NCBI GenBank assembly: GCA_001603275.1
Contig: LUYM01000029.1
Coordinates: 1-64,000, forward strand
Origin: Actinomycetales bacterium Actino_02
Lineage (GTDB): Bacteria; Actinomycetota; Actinomycetes; Propionibacteriales; Propionibacteriaceae
Length of the DNA stretch: 64,000 nt
Direction: 5' to 3'
The notes beneath the pieces are model-generated. The model ran no database searches and had not been told where the DNA came from. It saw only the letters and a list, made by a program, of their open reading frames with translations. This document shows, one piece after another, positions 57,613 to 64,000 of this stretch; position 1 is the first letter of the stretch; every line of letters starts with the position of its first letter. The position numbers were made by a program, and so were the translations under genes.

Positions 57613-58407
57613 ATGCTGACCTTGCGTACCGTGTGTTTGCGTTCGCTTGCCGCGTTCGCCACGGCCATCGCCTTGATGCCTCAGTTGCAGACCGCTGAGG
57701 CAGCCCCTGTCGTACCCAACTCCACCCTGAAGCCGGCCGTCGCGAAGGTGTCCTCACTCTCCGCGACCGCCGGCGTCGAGCCGGGCATCGTGACCACGGT
57801 GACCAAGGCGTCCATCACGGGAAAGAACCTAGCCACAGCCAGTTCGGTGCGGTTCGGTAATGCGGACGCCAAGATCCTCTCGGTCAGCAAGACCAAGGTG
57901 ACCTTCGAGATGCCGATCCTCCCGGCCGGCAGCTATCGCGTGTCGGTGACCACGGCCGCCGGAACCGCTGTCGGACCCAAATACACGGTCCGCACAATGG
58001 AGAGCGAAGTGCTCCGGCTGACCAATATCGCCCGCTCGAAGGCGCGCAAGTGCGGCACCGTGAAGTACCCGTCCGCACCGGCACTCCACGGGGACGCCAC
58101 CCTGACCAAGGTGGCCCTGGCCCACAGCCGCGATATGGCCGACCAGAGTTACTTCAGCCATACGTCCCTGTCGGGAAAGAGCCCGTTCGACCGAATGCGC
58201 GATGCCAACTACACCTATCGGGCGGCCGGAGAGAACATCGGTGCCGGCTTCACCACCCCGAAGGCCGTGGTCGACGCCTGGCTGGCCAGCCCCGGCCATT
58301 GCCGGATTCTGATGAGCCGCTCCTACACCGAGCTCGGTGTCGGCTACGCCACCGGCGGCTACTACGGCACCTACTGGACTCAGGACTACGGCAAGCCGCG
58401 GAACTAG
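57613..58407 (+). CDS. Secreted CAP/SCP-domain protein with IPT/TIG-like domain
   Basis: 264 aa. Signal peptide to about residue 30, an IPT/TIG-like domain (about 45-125) and a CAP domain (about 135-264) with 'ALAHSRDMADQSYFSHTSLSGKSPFDRM', 'GENIGAGFTTPKAVVDAWLASPGHC' and 'LGVGYATGGYYGTYWTQDYG'. Such proteins act in the cell wall or outside; the enzymatic activity is not established. A long structured leader precedes it, and a 14-bp terminator hairpin follows. Confidence 0.85.
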   Translation: MLTLRTVCLRSLAAFATAIALMPQLQTAEAAPVVPNSTLKPAVAKVSSLSATAGVEPGIVTTVTKASITGKNLATASSVRFGNADAKILSVSKTKVTFEMPILPAGSYRVSVTTAAGTAVGPKYTVRTMESEVLRLTNIARSKARKCGTVKYPSAPALHGDATLTKVALAHSRDMADQSYFSHTSLSGKSPFDRMRDANYTYRAAGENIGAGFTTPKAVVDAWLASPGHCRILMSRSYTELGVGYATGGYYGTYWTQDYGKPRN

Positions 58408-58419
58408 TCCCCACAGACC

Positions 58420-58453
58420 CTCGGTGGGGCGATGCGCCAATCGCCCCACCGAG
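58420..58453. terminator. Strong terminator hairpin after the CAP gene
   Basis: A perfect 14-bp stem (CTCGGTGGGGCGAT with ATCGCCCCACCGAG) and a 6-base loop start 13 bases after the stop. Confidence 0.7.
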
Positions 58454-58520
58454 ACCCCAAAGTCAGTCAGTCGCCCGGTCAACGCCCCCCGTTCGACCAC
58501 CGGGCAGACAGCGGGGAACG

Positions 58521-58555
58521 CTCAGCCCGCCGTACCCCCGAACCGGCGGGCTGAG
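58521..58555. terminator. Terminator hairpin for the LacI gene
   Basis: A 12-bp stem (CTCAGCCCGCCG with CGGCGGGCTGAG) with an 11-base loop lies just beyond the minus-strand LacI stop at 58570. Confidence 0.6.
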
Positions 58556-58569
58556 TCATGTCACGACTC

Positions 58570-59616
58570 TCAGCCGGCCGTGCTCTCCCGCACCACAAGA
58601 CTCACTCGCAACCGCTGGCTCAGCGGCGCCTCGGCGGACGGGTCGGCGCGACGAGCCAGCTCGGCCAGCAGCGCACGGACGGCGGCTCGCCCCTTCAAAT
58701 CGACGTCCTGGCGGACGGTGGTCAGCGCCGGACGGGTGCGTTCGGCCAGCGGATGGTCGTCGAAGCCGACCACGGCCAGGTCGCCCGGCACCGTCATCCC
58801 GCGATCGGAGGCAGCCGCGATCAGCGCCTGGGCCAGCACATCGGTCAGACACAGGGCCGCCGAGGGACGATCCGCCTGGGCCAGCAGCGCGTCCAGTCCG
58901 TGCGGGGCGTAGGGATCAGGCTGGTTGGCCACCTGCGGGGTGATGCCGGCCGCCTGCAGGGCGTCCATCCAGCCGGCCCAGCGCTGGGCCAGCACCCGTT
59001 GCCGCAGCGCGGCTGCCGGCGGCGGCCCGGTCACCAGGCCCGGCTCCGGGCCGAAGCCCGTCGTCACCACGAGAATCCGCCGGTGCCCCAGGGCCAGCAG
59101 GTGCTCGGCGGCCGCCTTGGCGCCACCGTAGTCGTCGATGGTGATGGCCGGACGTTTGGCCGGAGCGTCCGCATCGACGTAGACCAGCGGCAGACCGCGA
59201 CGGGCCAGCAGGTCGACCGCAGGCAGCTGCGGATCGCAGGAGTAGATGATGGCGCCGTCGAGGGCCACGTCGCGGGCCGGGACTACGGCGGCCTCGGTCG
59301 TCGCCGGCAGCAGGGTGAGGGCCAGCCCGGCCTGGTTCAGCTCGTCGGCGACCGCGCCGATGAACCGGGCCGACATCTCGTCGGCCAGCGCGGTGCTGAG
59401 CAGCTTCGTCCACAGCAGCCCGACCGTCCCGGCCGTCCCGGTGGCCAGGGAGCGAGCCGACGGATCCGGGCCGAGGTAGCCCAGCGCCGCGGCCTCGTCC
59501 AGGATCTTCCGGCGCAGGTCGGCGGACAGCTGGTCGGGCCGGGAGAAGGCATTGGAGACCGTCATCCGGCTGACCCCGAGCCGGTCGGCGATCGACTGCA
59601 AGGTGACCTTGCCCAT
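58570..59616 (-). CDS. LacI-family transcriptional regulator
   Basis: 348 aa. The N-terminal LacI helix-turn-helix is 'VTLQSIADRLGVSRMTVSNAFSRPDQLSADLRRKILDEAAALGY', followed by a periplasmic-binding-protein-like sensor domain. It is divergent from the alpha-glucosidase gene, with a single palindromic operator in between. It probably represses glucosidase expression until an alpha-glucoside or its product is present. GAGAGGTGG precedes ATG 59616. Confidence 0.92.
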   Translation of the reverse strand: MGKVTLQSIADRLGVSRMTVSNAFSRPDQLSADLRRKILDEAAALGYLGPDPSARSLATGTAGTVGLLWTKLLSTALADEMSARFIGAVADELNQAGLALTLLPATTEAAVVPARDVALDGAIIYSCDPQLPAVDLLARRGLPLVYVDADAPAKRPAITIDDYGGAKAAAEHLLALGHRRILVVTTGFGPEPGLVTGPPPAAALRQRVLAQRWAGWMDALQAAGITPQVANQPDPYAPHGLDALLAQADRPSAALCLTDVLAQALIAAASDRGMTVPGDLAVVGFDDHPLAERTRPALTTVRQDVDLKGRAAVRALLAELARRADPSAEAPLSQRLRVSLVVRESTAG

Positions 59617-59658
59617 CCGTCCACCTCTCGGGTTGCCCAGTGTCGTCGCTGAGTCTAT

Positions 59659-59687
59659 CTTTACCGCTACAGACTTTATCGGTAAAG
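59659..59687. promoter_or_regulatory. LacI-type operator
   Basis: CTTTACCG ... CGGTAAAG, an 8-bp inverted repeat with a 13-base spacer, lies between the divergent LacI and GH13 starts. The spacer has a TA-rich segment that may be the -10 region. Confidence 0.65.
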
Positions 59688-59696
59688 GAGCTGTCG

Positions 59697-61373
59697 ATGA
59701 GCGCGTTCTCTGCCCGCGAAGGAGCGGACGAGCCGTGGTGGCGGCACGCTGTGGTCTACCAGCTCTACCCGCGCAGCTTCGCGGACGCCAACGGTGACGG
59801 CGTCGGCGACCTGGCCGGCATCCGCGCCCATCTGGACTACCTGGCCGGCCTGGGCGTCGATGCCGTCTGGATCAACCCCTGGTACCCCTCGCCGATGGCC
59901 GACTCCGGCTACGACGTCTCCGACTACCGGGCCATCGAGCCCAGTTTCGGCACCCTGGACGACGCCGAAGCGCTGATCGCCGAAGCGCACGCGGCCAGCC
60001 TGCGGGTGCTGCTGGACATCGTCCCCAACCACACCTCCGACCGGCACGCCTGGTTCGTCGAGGCCCTCGCCGCCGCTCCCGGCTCGGCCGCCCGGGAGCG
60101 CTACCTGTTCCGTGACGGACGCGGCCCGGGCGGCGCCGAGCCACCAAACGACTGGCGCAGCGAGTTCGGCGGCCCGGCCTGGACCCGAGTCACCGAGGCC
60201 GACGGACGCCCCGGCCAGTGGTATCTGCACCTGTTCACCTCGGCGCAGCCGGACCTGAACTGGGCCAACCCCGAGGTCCGAGCCGAGTTCGAGGACATCC
60301 TGCGGTTCTGGTTCGACCGCGGCGTCGACGGCTTCCGGATCGATGTGGCACACGGCTTGGTGAAGGATCCCGGCCTGGCCGACCTGGCCGGGATGACCTT
60401 CCCGCTGCCCGGTGACGCCCCGGACGGCCTGGAACACCCGCACTGGGACCAGCCCGGAGTGCACGACATCTTCCGCGGCTGGCGCGTGGTCGCCGACTCC
60501 TACTCACCGCCCAAGGCCTTCTGTGGCGAGATCTGGGTGGGCCGGGATCATCGACTGGCCGCCTACTTGCGCCCCGATGAACTGCACACCGCATTCAACT
60601 TCAACTTCCTGGTATCGCCCTGGCTGCCCGATCAGCTGCGCCACCGGATCAGCAGCACCCTGGCCGCTCATGCCGCCGTGGGAGCGCCGCCCACCTGGGT
60701 GCTCGGCAACCACGATGTCTGCCGACCCTCGTCCCGCTACGCCCGCGAGCAGCGGGTGAAGGTCTTCGAGGACCGCACGCTGAGCCACTACCTGGATCGT
60801 CCGGCCGATCGCGAACTCGGCCTGCGCCGGGCCCGGGCGGCCGCACTGCTCAGCCTGGCTCTGCCCGGCAGCGCCTACATCTACAACGGCGAGGAGCTCG
60901 GCCTGCCCGAGGTCGAGGATCTGCCACTGGAGGCCCTGCAGGATCCGGTGGTCCGCGGCACCGACTTCGCCGATCGAGGGCGGGACGGCTGCCGGGTGCC
61001 GCTGCCCTGGAGCGTGGACGGCACCAACTACGGCTTCTCCCCCGACGGCGGCTCGGCCCCGTGGCTGCCACAACCGTCCGGCTGGGGCGCCTTCAGCGTC
61101 CAATCCCAGGATGGACGTCCGGGCTCAACCCTGGAGCTCTATCGGACGGCGCTGCGGCTGCGCCGGGAGCTCGGACTGGGCGTCGGCGACCTGCACTGGG
61201 TCGACGCCGGCCCGCAGGCGGTCGCCTTTGCCCGCGAGCACGGCGTCGAGTGCTGGGTGAACCTCGGTGAGCAGCCTCTGGAGTTGCCGGCCTCGGCCGA
61301 GCTGCTGTTGGCCAGCAGCGAGCTGGTCAACGGGCAGTTGGCGTCGGACGCGGCCGCCTGGCTGCAGCGCTGA
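59697..61373 (+). CDS. GH13 alpha-glucosidase / oligo-1,6-glucosidase-like
   Basis: 558 aa. The GH13 (beta/alpha)8 barrel begins 'VVYQLYPRSFADANGDGVGDLAGIRAHLDYLAGLGVDAVWINPWY'. Conserved regions include 'DIVPNHTS', the nucleophile Asp near 216 (GFRIDVAHG), the acid Glu near 278 (FCGEIWVG) and Asp near 340 (VLGNHDV). The length and 'GYDVSDY' fit exo-acting alpha-glucosidases. It hydrolyses alpha-glucosides in the cytoplasm. The LacI gene and operator lie upstream. AAAGGAG precedes ATG 59697. Confidence 0.92.
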   Translation: MSAFSAREGADEPWWRHAVVYQLYPRSFADANGDGVGDLAGIRAHLDYLAGLGVDAVWINPWYPSPMADSGYDVSDYRAIEPSFGTLDDAEALIAEAHAASLRVLLDIVPNHTSDRHAWFVEALAAAPGSAARERYLFRDGRGPGGAEPPNDWRSEFGGPAWTRVTEADGRPGQWYLHLFTSAQPDLNWANPEVRAEFEDILRFWFDRGVDGFRIDVAHGLVKDPGLADLAGMTFPLPGDAPDGLEHPHWDQPGVHDIFRGWRVVADSYSPPKAFCGEIWVGRDHRLAAYLRPDELHTAFNFNFLVSPWLPDQLRHRISSTLAAHAAVGAPPTWVLGNHDVCRPSSRYAREQRVKVFEDRTLSHYLDRPADRELGLRRARAAALLSLALPGSAYIYNGEELGLPEVEDLPLEALQDPVVRGTDFADRGRDGCRVPLPWSVDGTNYGFSPDGGSAPWLPQPSGWGAFSVQSQDGRPGSTLELYRTALRLRRELGLGVGDLHWVDAGPQAVAFAREHGVECWVNLGEQPLELPASAELLLASSELVNGQLASDAAAWLQR

Positions 61374-61376
61374 GCG

Positions 61377-61832
61377 CTACTCCGTCTCGATCAGCACCGG
61401 GGCTCCCTTCGCTGCGACCAGGCGCAATGCCCAGCCGATCAAGACGGCCACGACGCCCACCCCGATGGCGAACAGGGCCACGCCGAAGGCGATCACCGAT
61501 GTGAACAGCGAGGCCCGCAGGAATGACGCGTTCATCGCGGTGGCCCGCAGCGGATCCTCCCGGTCCAGTTCGGCGTAGGTCTTGCCGCCGGTGGCCTCCA
61601 GCGCGTGCTTGCTGATCACGTCCGCCTGAACGAAGGCCTCCAGCGGGCCGACCACCTTGGCGCCCTGAAGCGCGGACGCATCTGGCGAGACGGTGATATT
61701 TTCGGCGGCCAGTTTGGTGCTGACCATTCCCCAGGTCACCCCACCGGCGACGATGAAGATCACTCCGATCACGGCGGTGATCAAGCCGAGGAAACGAATC
61801 CTCTTGCGTCTCACTTCGGAAAGAGTAGCCAC
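61377..61832 (-). CDS. Two-helix membrane protein of unknown function
   Basis: 151 aa. Transmembrane helices at about 13-35 and 108-135 flank an extracytoplasmic loop of about 70 residues ('DASALQGAKVVGPLEAFVQADVISKHALEATGGKTYAEL'). Actinobacterial homologues with this layout are often labelled by mistake as ring-opening dioxygenase LigA; no such active site is present. GTG 61832 follows GAAGGAGGATC. It is convergent with the glucosidase gene, whose stop is 3 bases away. Confidence 0.7.
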   Translation of the reverse strand: MATLSEVRRKRIRFLGLITAVIGVIFIVAGGVTWGMVSTKLAAENITVSPDASALQGAKVVGPLEAFVQADVISKHALEATGGKTYAELDREDPLRATAMNASFLRASLFTSVIAFGVALFAIGVGVVAVLIGWALRLVAAKGAPVLIETE

Positions 61833-62085
61833 TTTGATCCTCCTTCACAGAAAGCTGGACGGGCGTTCCTCCAGTGAGGTAAGGCTAACCTTCTCCGTCG
61901 CTTCAGAACAGCCCACTGCCGACTTTGATGAATTCATCAGTTCTCTCACGGGCGCCCGCGATCGGCCATACCTGAGTCCTGACTCGGACAACTTGGCGGG
62001 ACTCCTTCCGCCGGTGAGCCCGCCCGGCTAGCCTCATGGCCGAGGACGGATGCGGCAGTCCGACCAGGAACAGGAGTCAACGAAG

Positions 62086-62262
62086 ATGAGCAAGTTCGAG
62101 CTGTACGCCGACGCCAAGGGCGAGTACCGCTGGCGCCTGAAGGCCAGCAACGGTCAGGTCATCGCCACCGGTGGCGAGGGCTACTCGAGCAAGTCCAGTG
62201 CGAAGGACGGCATCGAGTCAGTGAAGAAGAACGCGCCGATCGCCGAGATCGAAGAGGTCTAG
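62086..62262 (+). CDS. DUF1508 (YegP-like) small protein
   Basis: 58 aa. A single DUF1508 repeat: 'KFELYADAKGEYRWRLKASNGQVIATGGEGYSSKSSAKDGIESVKKNAP'. YegP-type proteins have one or two such repeats; this has one. The function is unknown. AGGAG precedes ATG 62086. Confidence 0.88.
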   Translation: MSKFELYADAKGEYRWRLKASNGQVIATGGEGYSSKSSAKDGIESVKKNAPIAEIEEV

Positions 62263-62321
62263 TTTCGTCCGTCCGGCCGCTGGTCGTGGAGTCCGCTCCA
62301 GGGCCGGCGGCCGTCGGCCGT

Positions 62322-62786
62322 TCAGGCCAGCTCTTTGACCAGGTGCACCAGCACCACTCCGCCTGGGACTTCGGTCCGTCCGGTCTCGTGATAGCCGCGG
62401 CTGGTGTACAGCTGCAGGTTCGACGCACTGCGGTCACCGGTGAACAGCACCGCCCGCCGACCGGGCAGCACCTTCTCGGCAGCGAGCAGCAGCTCGGCGC
62501 CCAACCCGCGTCCATGAAGGTCGGGGGCCACACTGAGCCGTCCGATGTGCAGCTCGTCCCCGTCAGCCCGGACCCGGATCGAGCCAACCAGCCGTGAGCC
62601 GAGGACCGCCACCAAGCCCACGCAGGTCTGCAGGTCGGCCAGGATGTCGTCGACCGTCTCGAGCAGCGGCGGCAGCTGCGGATCGGAATAGCGCTGCGCC
62701 TCGACGACGAAGGCGGCACGTTGGACGGTGTACACCTCACCGACATCGGCAGCCGTCATTGGCCGGATCGTCGCCCCGCTCGACAC
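62322..62786 (-). CDS. GNAT-family N-acetyltransferase
   Basis: 154 aa. GNAT pattern 'LSVAPDLHGRGLGAELLLAAEKVLPG' (acetyl-CoA binding) and 'NLQLYTSRGYHETGRTEV' near the C-terminus. The substrate is unknown. The start is uncertain by two codons; GTG 62786 gives the best distance from AAGGAG, but ATG 62789 and GTG 62792 are in frame upstream. Confidence 0.85.
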   Translation of the reverse strand: MSSGATIRPMTAADVGEVYTVQRAAFVVEAQRYSDPQLPPLLETVDDILADLQTCVGLVAVLGSRLVGSIRVRADGDELHIGRLSVAPDLHGRGLGAELLLAAEKVLPGRRAVLFTGDRSASNLQLYTSRGYHETGRTEVPGGVVLVHLVKELA

Positions 62787-63009
62787 CATCACTCCTTCTC
62801 AGCGTGTCATCGGAGGGTACTCCTGACTGCGACAGCGGGAGCGTCTCGGCTCGAAAGCTGGAGTAGCGGTTTCATAACCATTAGGTAGTTGTACCGCGAC
62901 CACACCGGTTCACACAGAGCCCACTGCTCACTATGGTGAATTTTCAGCGACAGGGAGGCTACGACCTGTACTGACGAAAACCGGGACGAACGCAGATGAG
63001 GGGGATCTG

Positions 63010-63041
63010 CGGATCGAAGTCCGGCGGCGGACATCGATCCG
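63010..63041. other. Stem-loop, possible RNA element
   Basis: CGGATCGA-AG-TCCG-GCGG-CGGA-CA-TCGATCCG: an 8-bp stem, a 2-base internal loop, a 4-bp stem and a 4-base loop. Confidence 0.45.
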
Positions 63042-63373
63042 GCCGGAGCAGACGGCTCAACACCTTTGGCTCCGGACGGTGTCCCTTCTCTCAGTGCGAT
63101 TGCGGCGGCCCGGTGGCCACGACCACAACTGAAGATCGAACTCGCAAAAGACCTGGTGAGATGGTGAGCGCTGAATCGGCATACCGAGCAGCGCAGCATC
63201 GAACGGACCCGAGCGATGATCTGACTGGCGTCGGGGGGCCCAGGCAGGATCATCCCAGGCCAGATGCTCACGCTGCCGGACGCAGCCCATCGACTCACGT
63301 GAGGGGGGAATGCCCTCAGTCGCCGCAACTGCGGCCGAGGGCGACGAGTATCGATTCTCTGTTGTGGAGCCAT

Positions 63374-63407
63374 GAGGGCCGACTCGATGAATTTCGGGTC
63401 GGCCCTC
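63374..63407. terminator. Stem-loop, possible terminator
   Basis: A 10-bp perfect stem (GAGGGCCGAC with GTCGGCCCTC) and a 14-base loop, 27 bases before the Nudix gene start and 15 before its -10 box. Confidence 0.5.
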
Positions 63408-63421
63408 AATGGCGTTGCGAC

Positions 63422-63427
63422 TAGGCT
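63422..63427 (+). promoter_or_regulatory. Putative -10 box (TAGGCT), leaderless Nudix gene
   Basis: TAGGCT ends 6 bases before GTG 63434, with no Shine-Dalgarno sequence. Confidence 0.5.
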
Positions 63428-63433
63428 GCATCC

Positions 63434-63910
63434 GTGGCGACTCCCGAGTTCATCCTGGCCCTGCGCGAGCAGATCGGAACCGCCCGACTGTGGCTGTCCG
63501 GGGCCACCGCCGTGGTGATCCGGACCACCTCCTCAGCTGACGAGGTGCTGCTGGTCCGCCGCAGCGACAACGGCGAGTGGACGCCGGTATCAGGCATCAT
63601 CGATCCTGGCGAGCAGCCACATCTGGCCGCGCTGCGTGAGGTGGCCGAAGAGGCCGGCGTCCAGGCCGAGGTGGAGAACCTGGTCCTGCTGACCGTGACC
63701 GACGTGATCACCTACGCCAATGGTGATCAGACCCAGTACATCGACCATGTGTTCCGGTGCCGTTGGGTCTCCGGTGAGCCGTACCCGGCCGACGGAGAGG
63801 CCACCGAAGCCGCCTTCTTCCGCACCGACGCACTGCCCCCGATGAGCCCGGATCACGCCCGTCGGGTGGAGATCGCGTTGGCCGACCCCGTCCATACAGT
63901 GCTCGGCTGA
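63434..63910 (+). CDS. Nudix hydrolase
   Basis: 158 aa. The Nudix box is complete: 'GIIDPGEQPHLAALREVAEEAGV' matches GX5EX7REUXEEXGU. It hydrolyses a nucleoside-diphosphate-linked substrate with Mg2+; the substrate is not evident. A leaderless GTG start is supported by TAGGCT 6 bases upstream. Confidence 0.9.
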   Translation: MATPEFILALREQIGTARLWLSGATAVVIRTTSSADEVLLVRRSDNGEWTPVSGIIDPGEQPHLAALREVAEEAGVQAEVENLVLLTVTDVITYANGDQTQYIDHVFRCRWVSGEPYPADGEATEAAFFRTDALPPMSPDHARRVEIALADPVHTVLG

Positions 63911-64000
63911 ACCGAGATCAACGGCTTGTCAGTAACCCATTGCGGATTCCCGCACAGGTACTAGATTGGCAAATGCCCAACTCGGTGTGGGTTGCTCGCA
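63911..64000. other. Window end
   Basis: Ninety bases with no complete gene. The motif TACTAGATTGG near 63958 could belong to a promoter of a gene beyond the window. Confidence 0.3.

Larger units (their letters stand above)
62787..63433. other. Long gene-free region with two stem-loops, possible small RNA
   Basis: About 640 bp. No convincing coding sequence: the short frames lack protein-like composition or ribosome binding sites. Two strong stem-loops are present, at 63010-63041 and 63374-63407. An RNA between them is possible. I could not match it to a known RNA family. Confidence 0.4.

Noticed and set aside
61377-61832. Ring-opening dioxygenase LigA
   Set aside because: The protein has two membrane helices and no dioxygenase metal ligands; such labels are a known misannotation.
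62996-63424. A 142-codon frame in the gene-free region
   Set aside because: Arg/Ser/Gly-rich composition, no ribosome binding site, no recognisable domain, and it runs through both stem-loops.

Overview
The window is high-GC DNA with gene families typical of Actinomycetota: a fused cydDC, a BlaI-type repressor beside cydAB, CsoR copper control, ThrE, secreted GH25 and CAP proteins, and leaderless genes starting 6-7 bases after a TAnnnT -10 box. Pyruvate:ferredoxin oxidoreductase together with cytochrome bd suggests a facultative or microaerophilic lifestyle, possibly Propionibacteriales. The genus cannot be fixed from sequence alone. I see no rRNA, tRNA, CRISPR array or prophage.

Layout. 0-8.4 kb: an anchored beta-propeller protein, a TetR regulator with a heterodimeric ABC exporter, and a MerR-HEAT fusion. 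8.6-15.6 kb: a YetF-like (DUF421) protein, a BlaI-type repressor and cydA-cydB-cydDC. 15.7-18.9 kb: a CASTOR/POLLUX-type channel and a REP-associated tyrosine transposase (RAYT) flanked by inverted REP arrays. 19-25.3 kb: a GltD-like flavoprotein, PFOR (nifJ) and a DHOD-like protein. 25.3-32 kb: a GT4 glycosyltransferase, agmatine deiminase with N-carbamoylputrescine amidase, a PQQ-propeller lipoprotein and a polytopic membrane protein. 32-37.3 kb: the csoR-copZ-copA copper locus, dnaB behind two DnaA boxes, and a RidA-like protein. 37.7-45.3 kb: a FAD amine oxidase-like enzyme, a ferric-reductase-like / FMN-binding / ApbE flavinylation module, a UvrA paralogue and a GNAT. 45.5-58.4 kb: mainly envelope and secreted proteins (GH25 muramidase, an orphan 744-aa secreted protein, a subtilase, a CAP protein), with a frameshifted isochorismatase-family gene, ThrE and a tyrosine phosphatase. 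58.5-64 kb: a LacI regulator and GH13 glucosidase pair with a shared operator, small proteins, a GNAT, a 640-bp gene-free stretch and a Nudix hydrolase.

The most unusual feature is a network of interspersed palindromes. The main family has the 20-mer core GGACGGTTCCATTACCGTCC (6-bp stem, 8-nt loop). It occurs in nine places, always as same-strand doublets or triplets with start-to-start spacing of exactly 43 or 44 bp and a partly conserved spacer. Most clusters sit just after stop codons, and two of them flank the single RAYT gene in inverted orientation. At least one further palindrome family is dispersed: CCGCAGAA-type, three copies, one of them in frame inside cydDC. Two other repeat clusters occur locally, one after ridA and one between the GNAT and GH25 genes. 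Together these look like an active or recently active RAYT/REP system in an actinobacterium.
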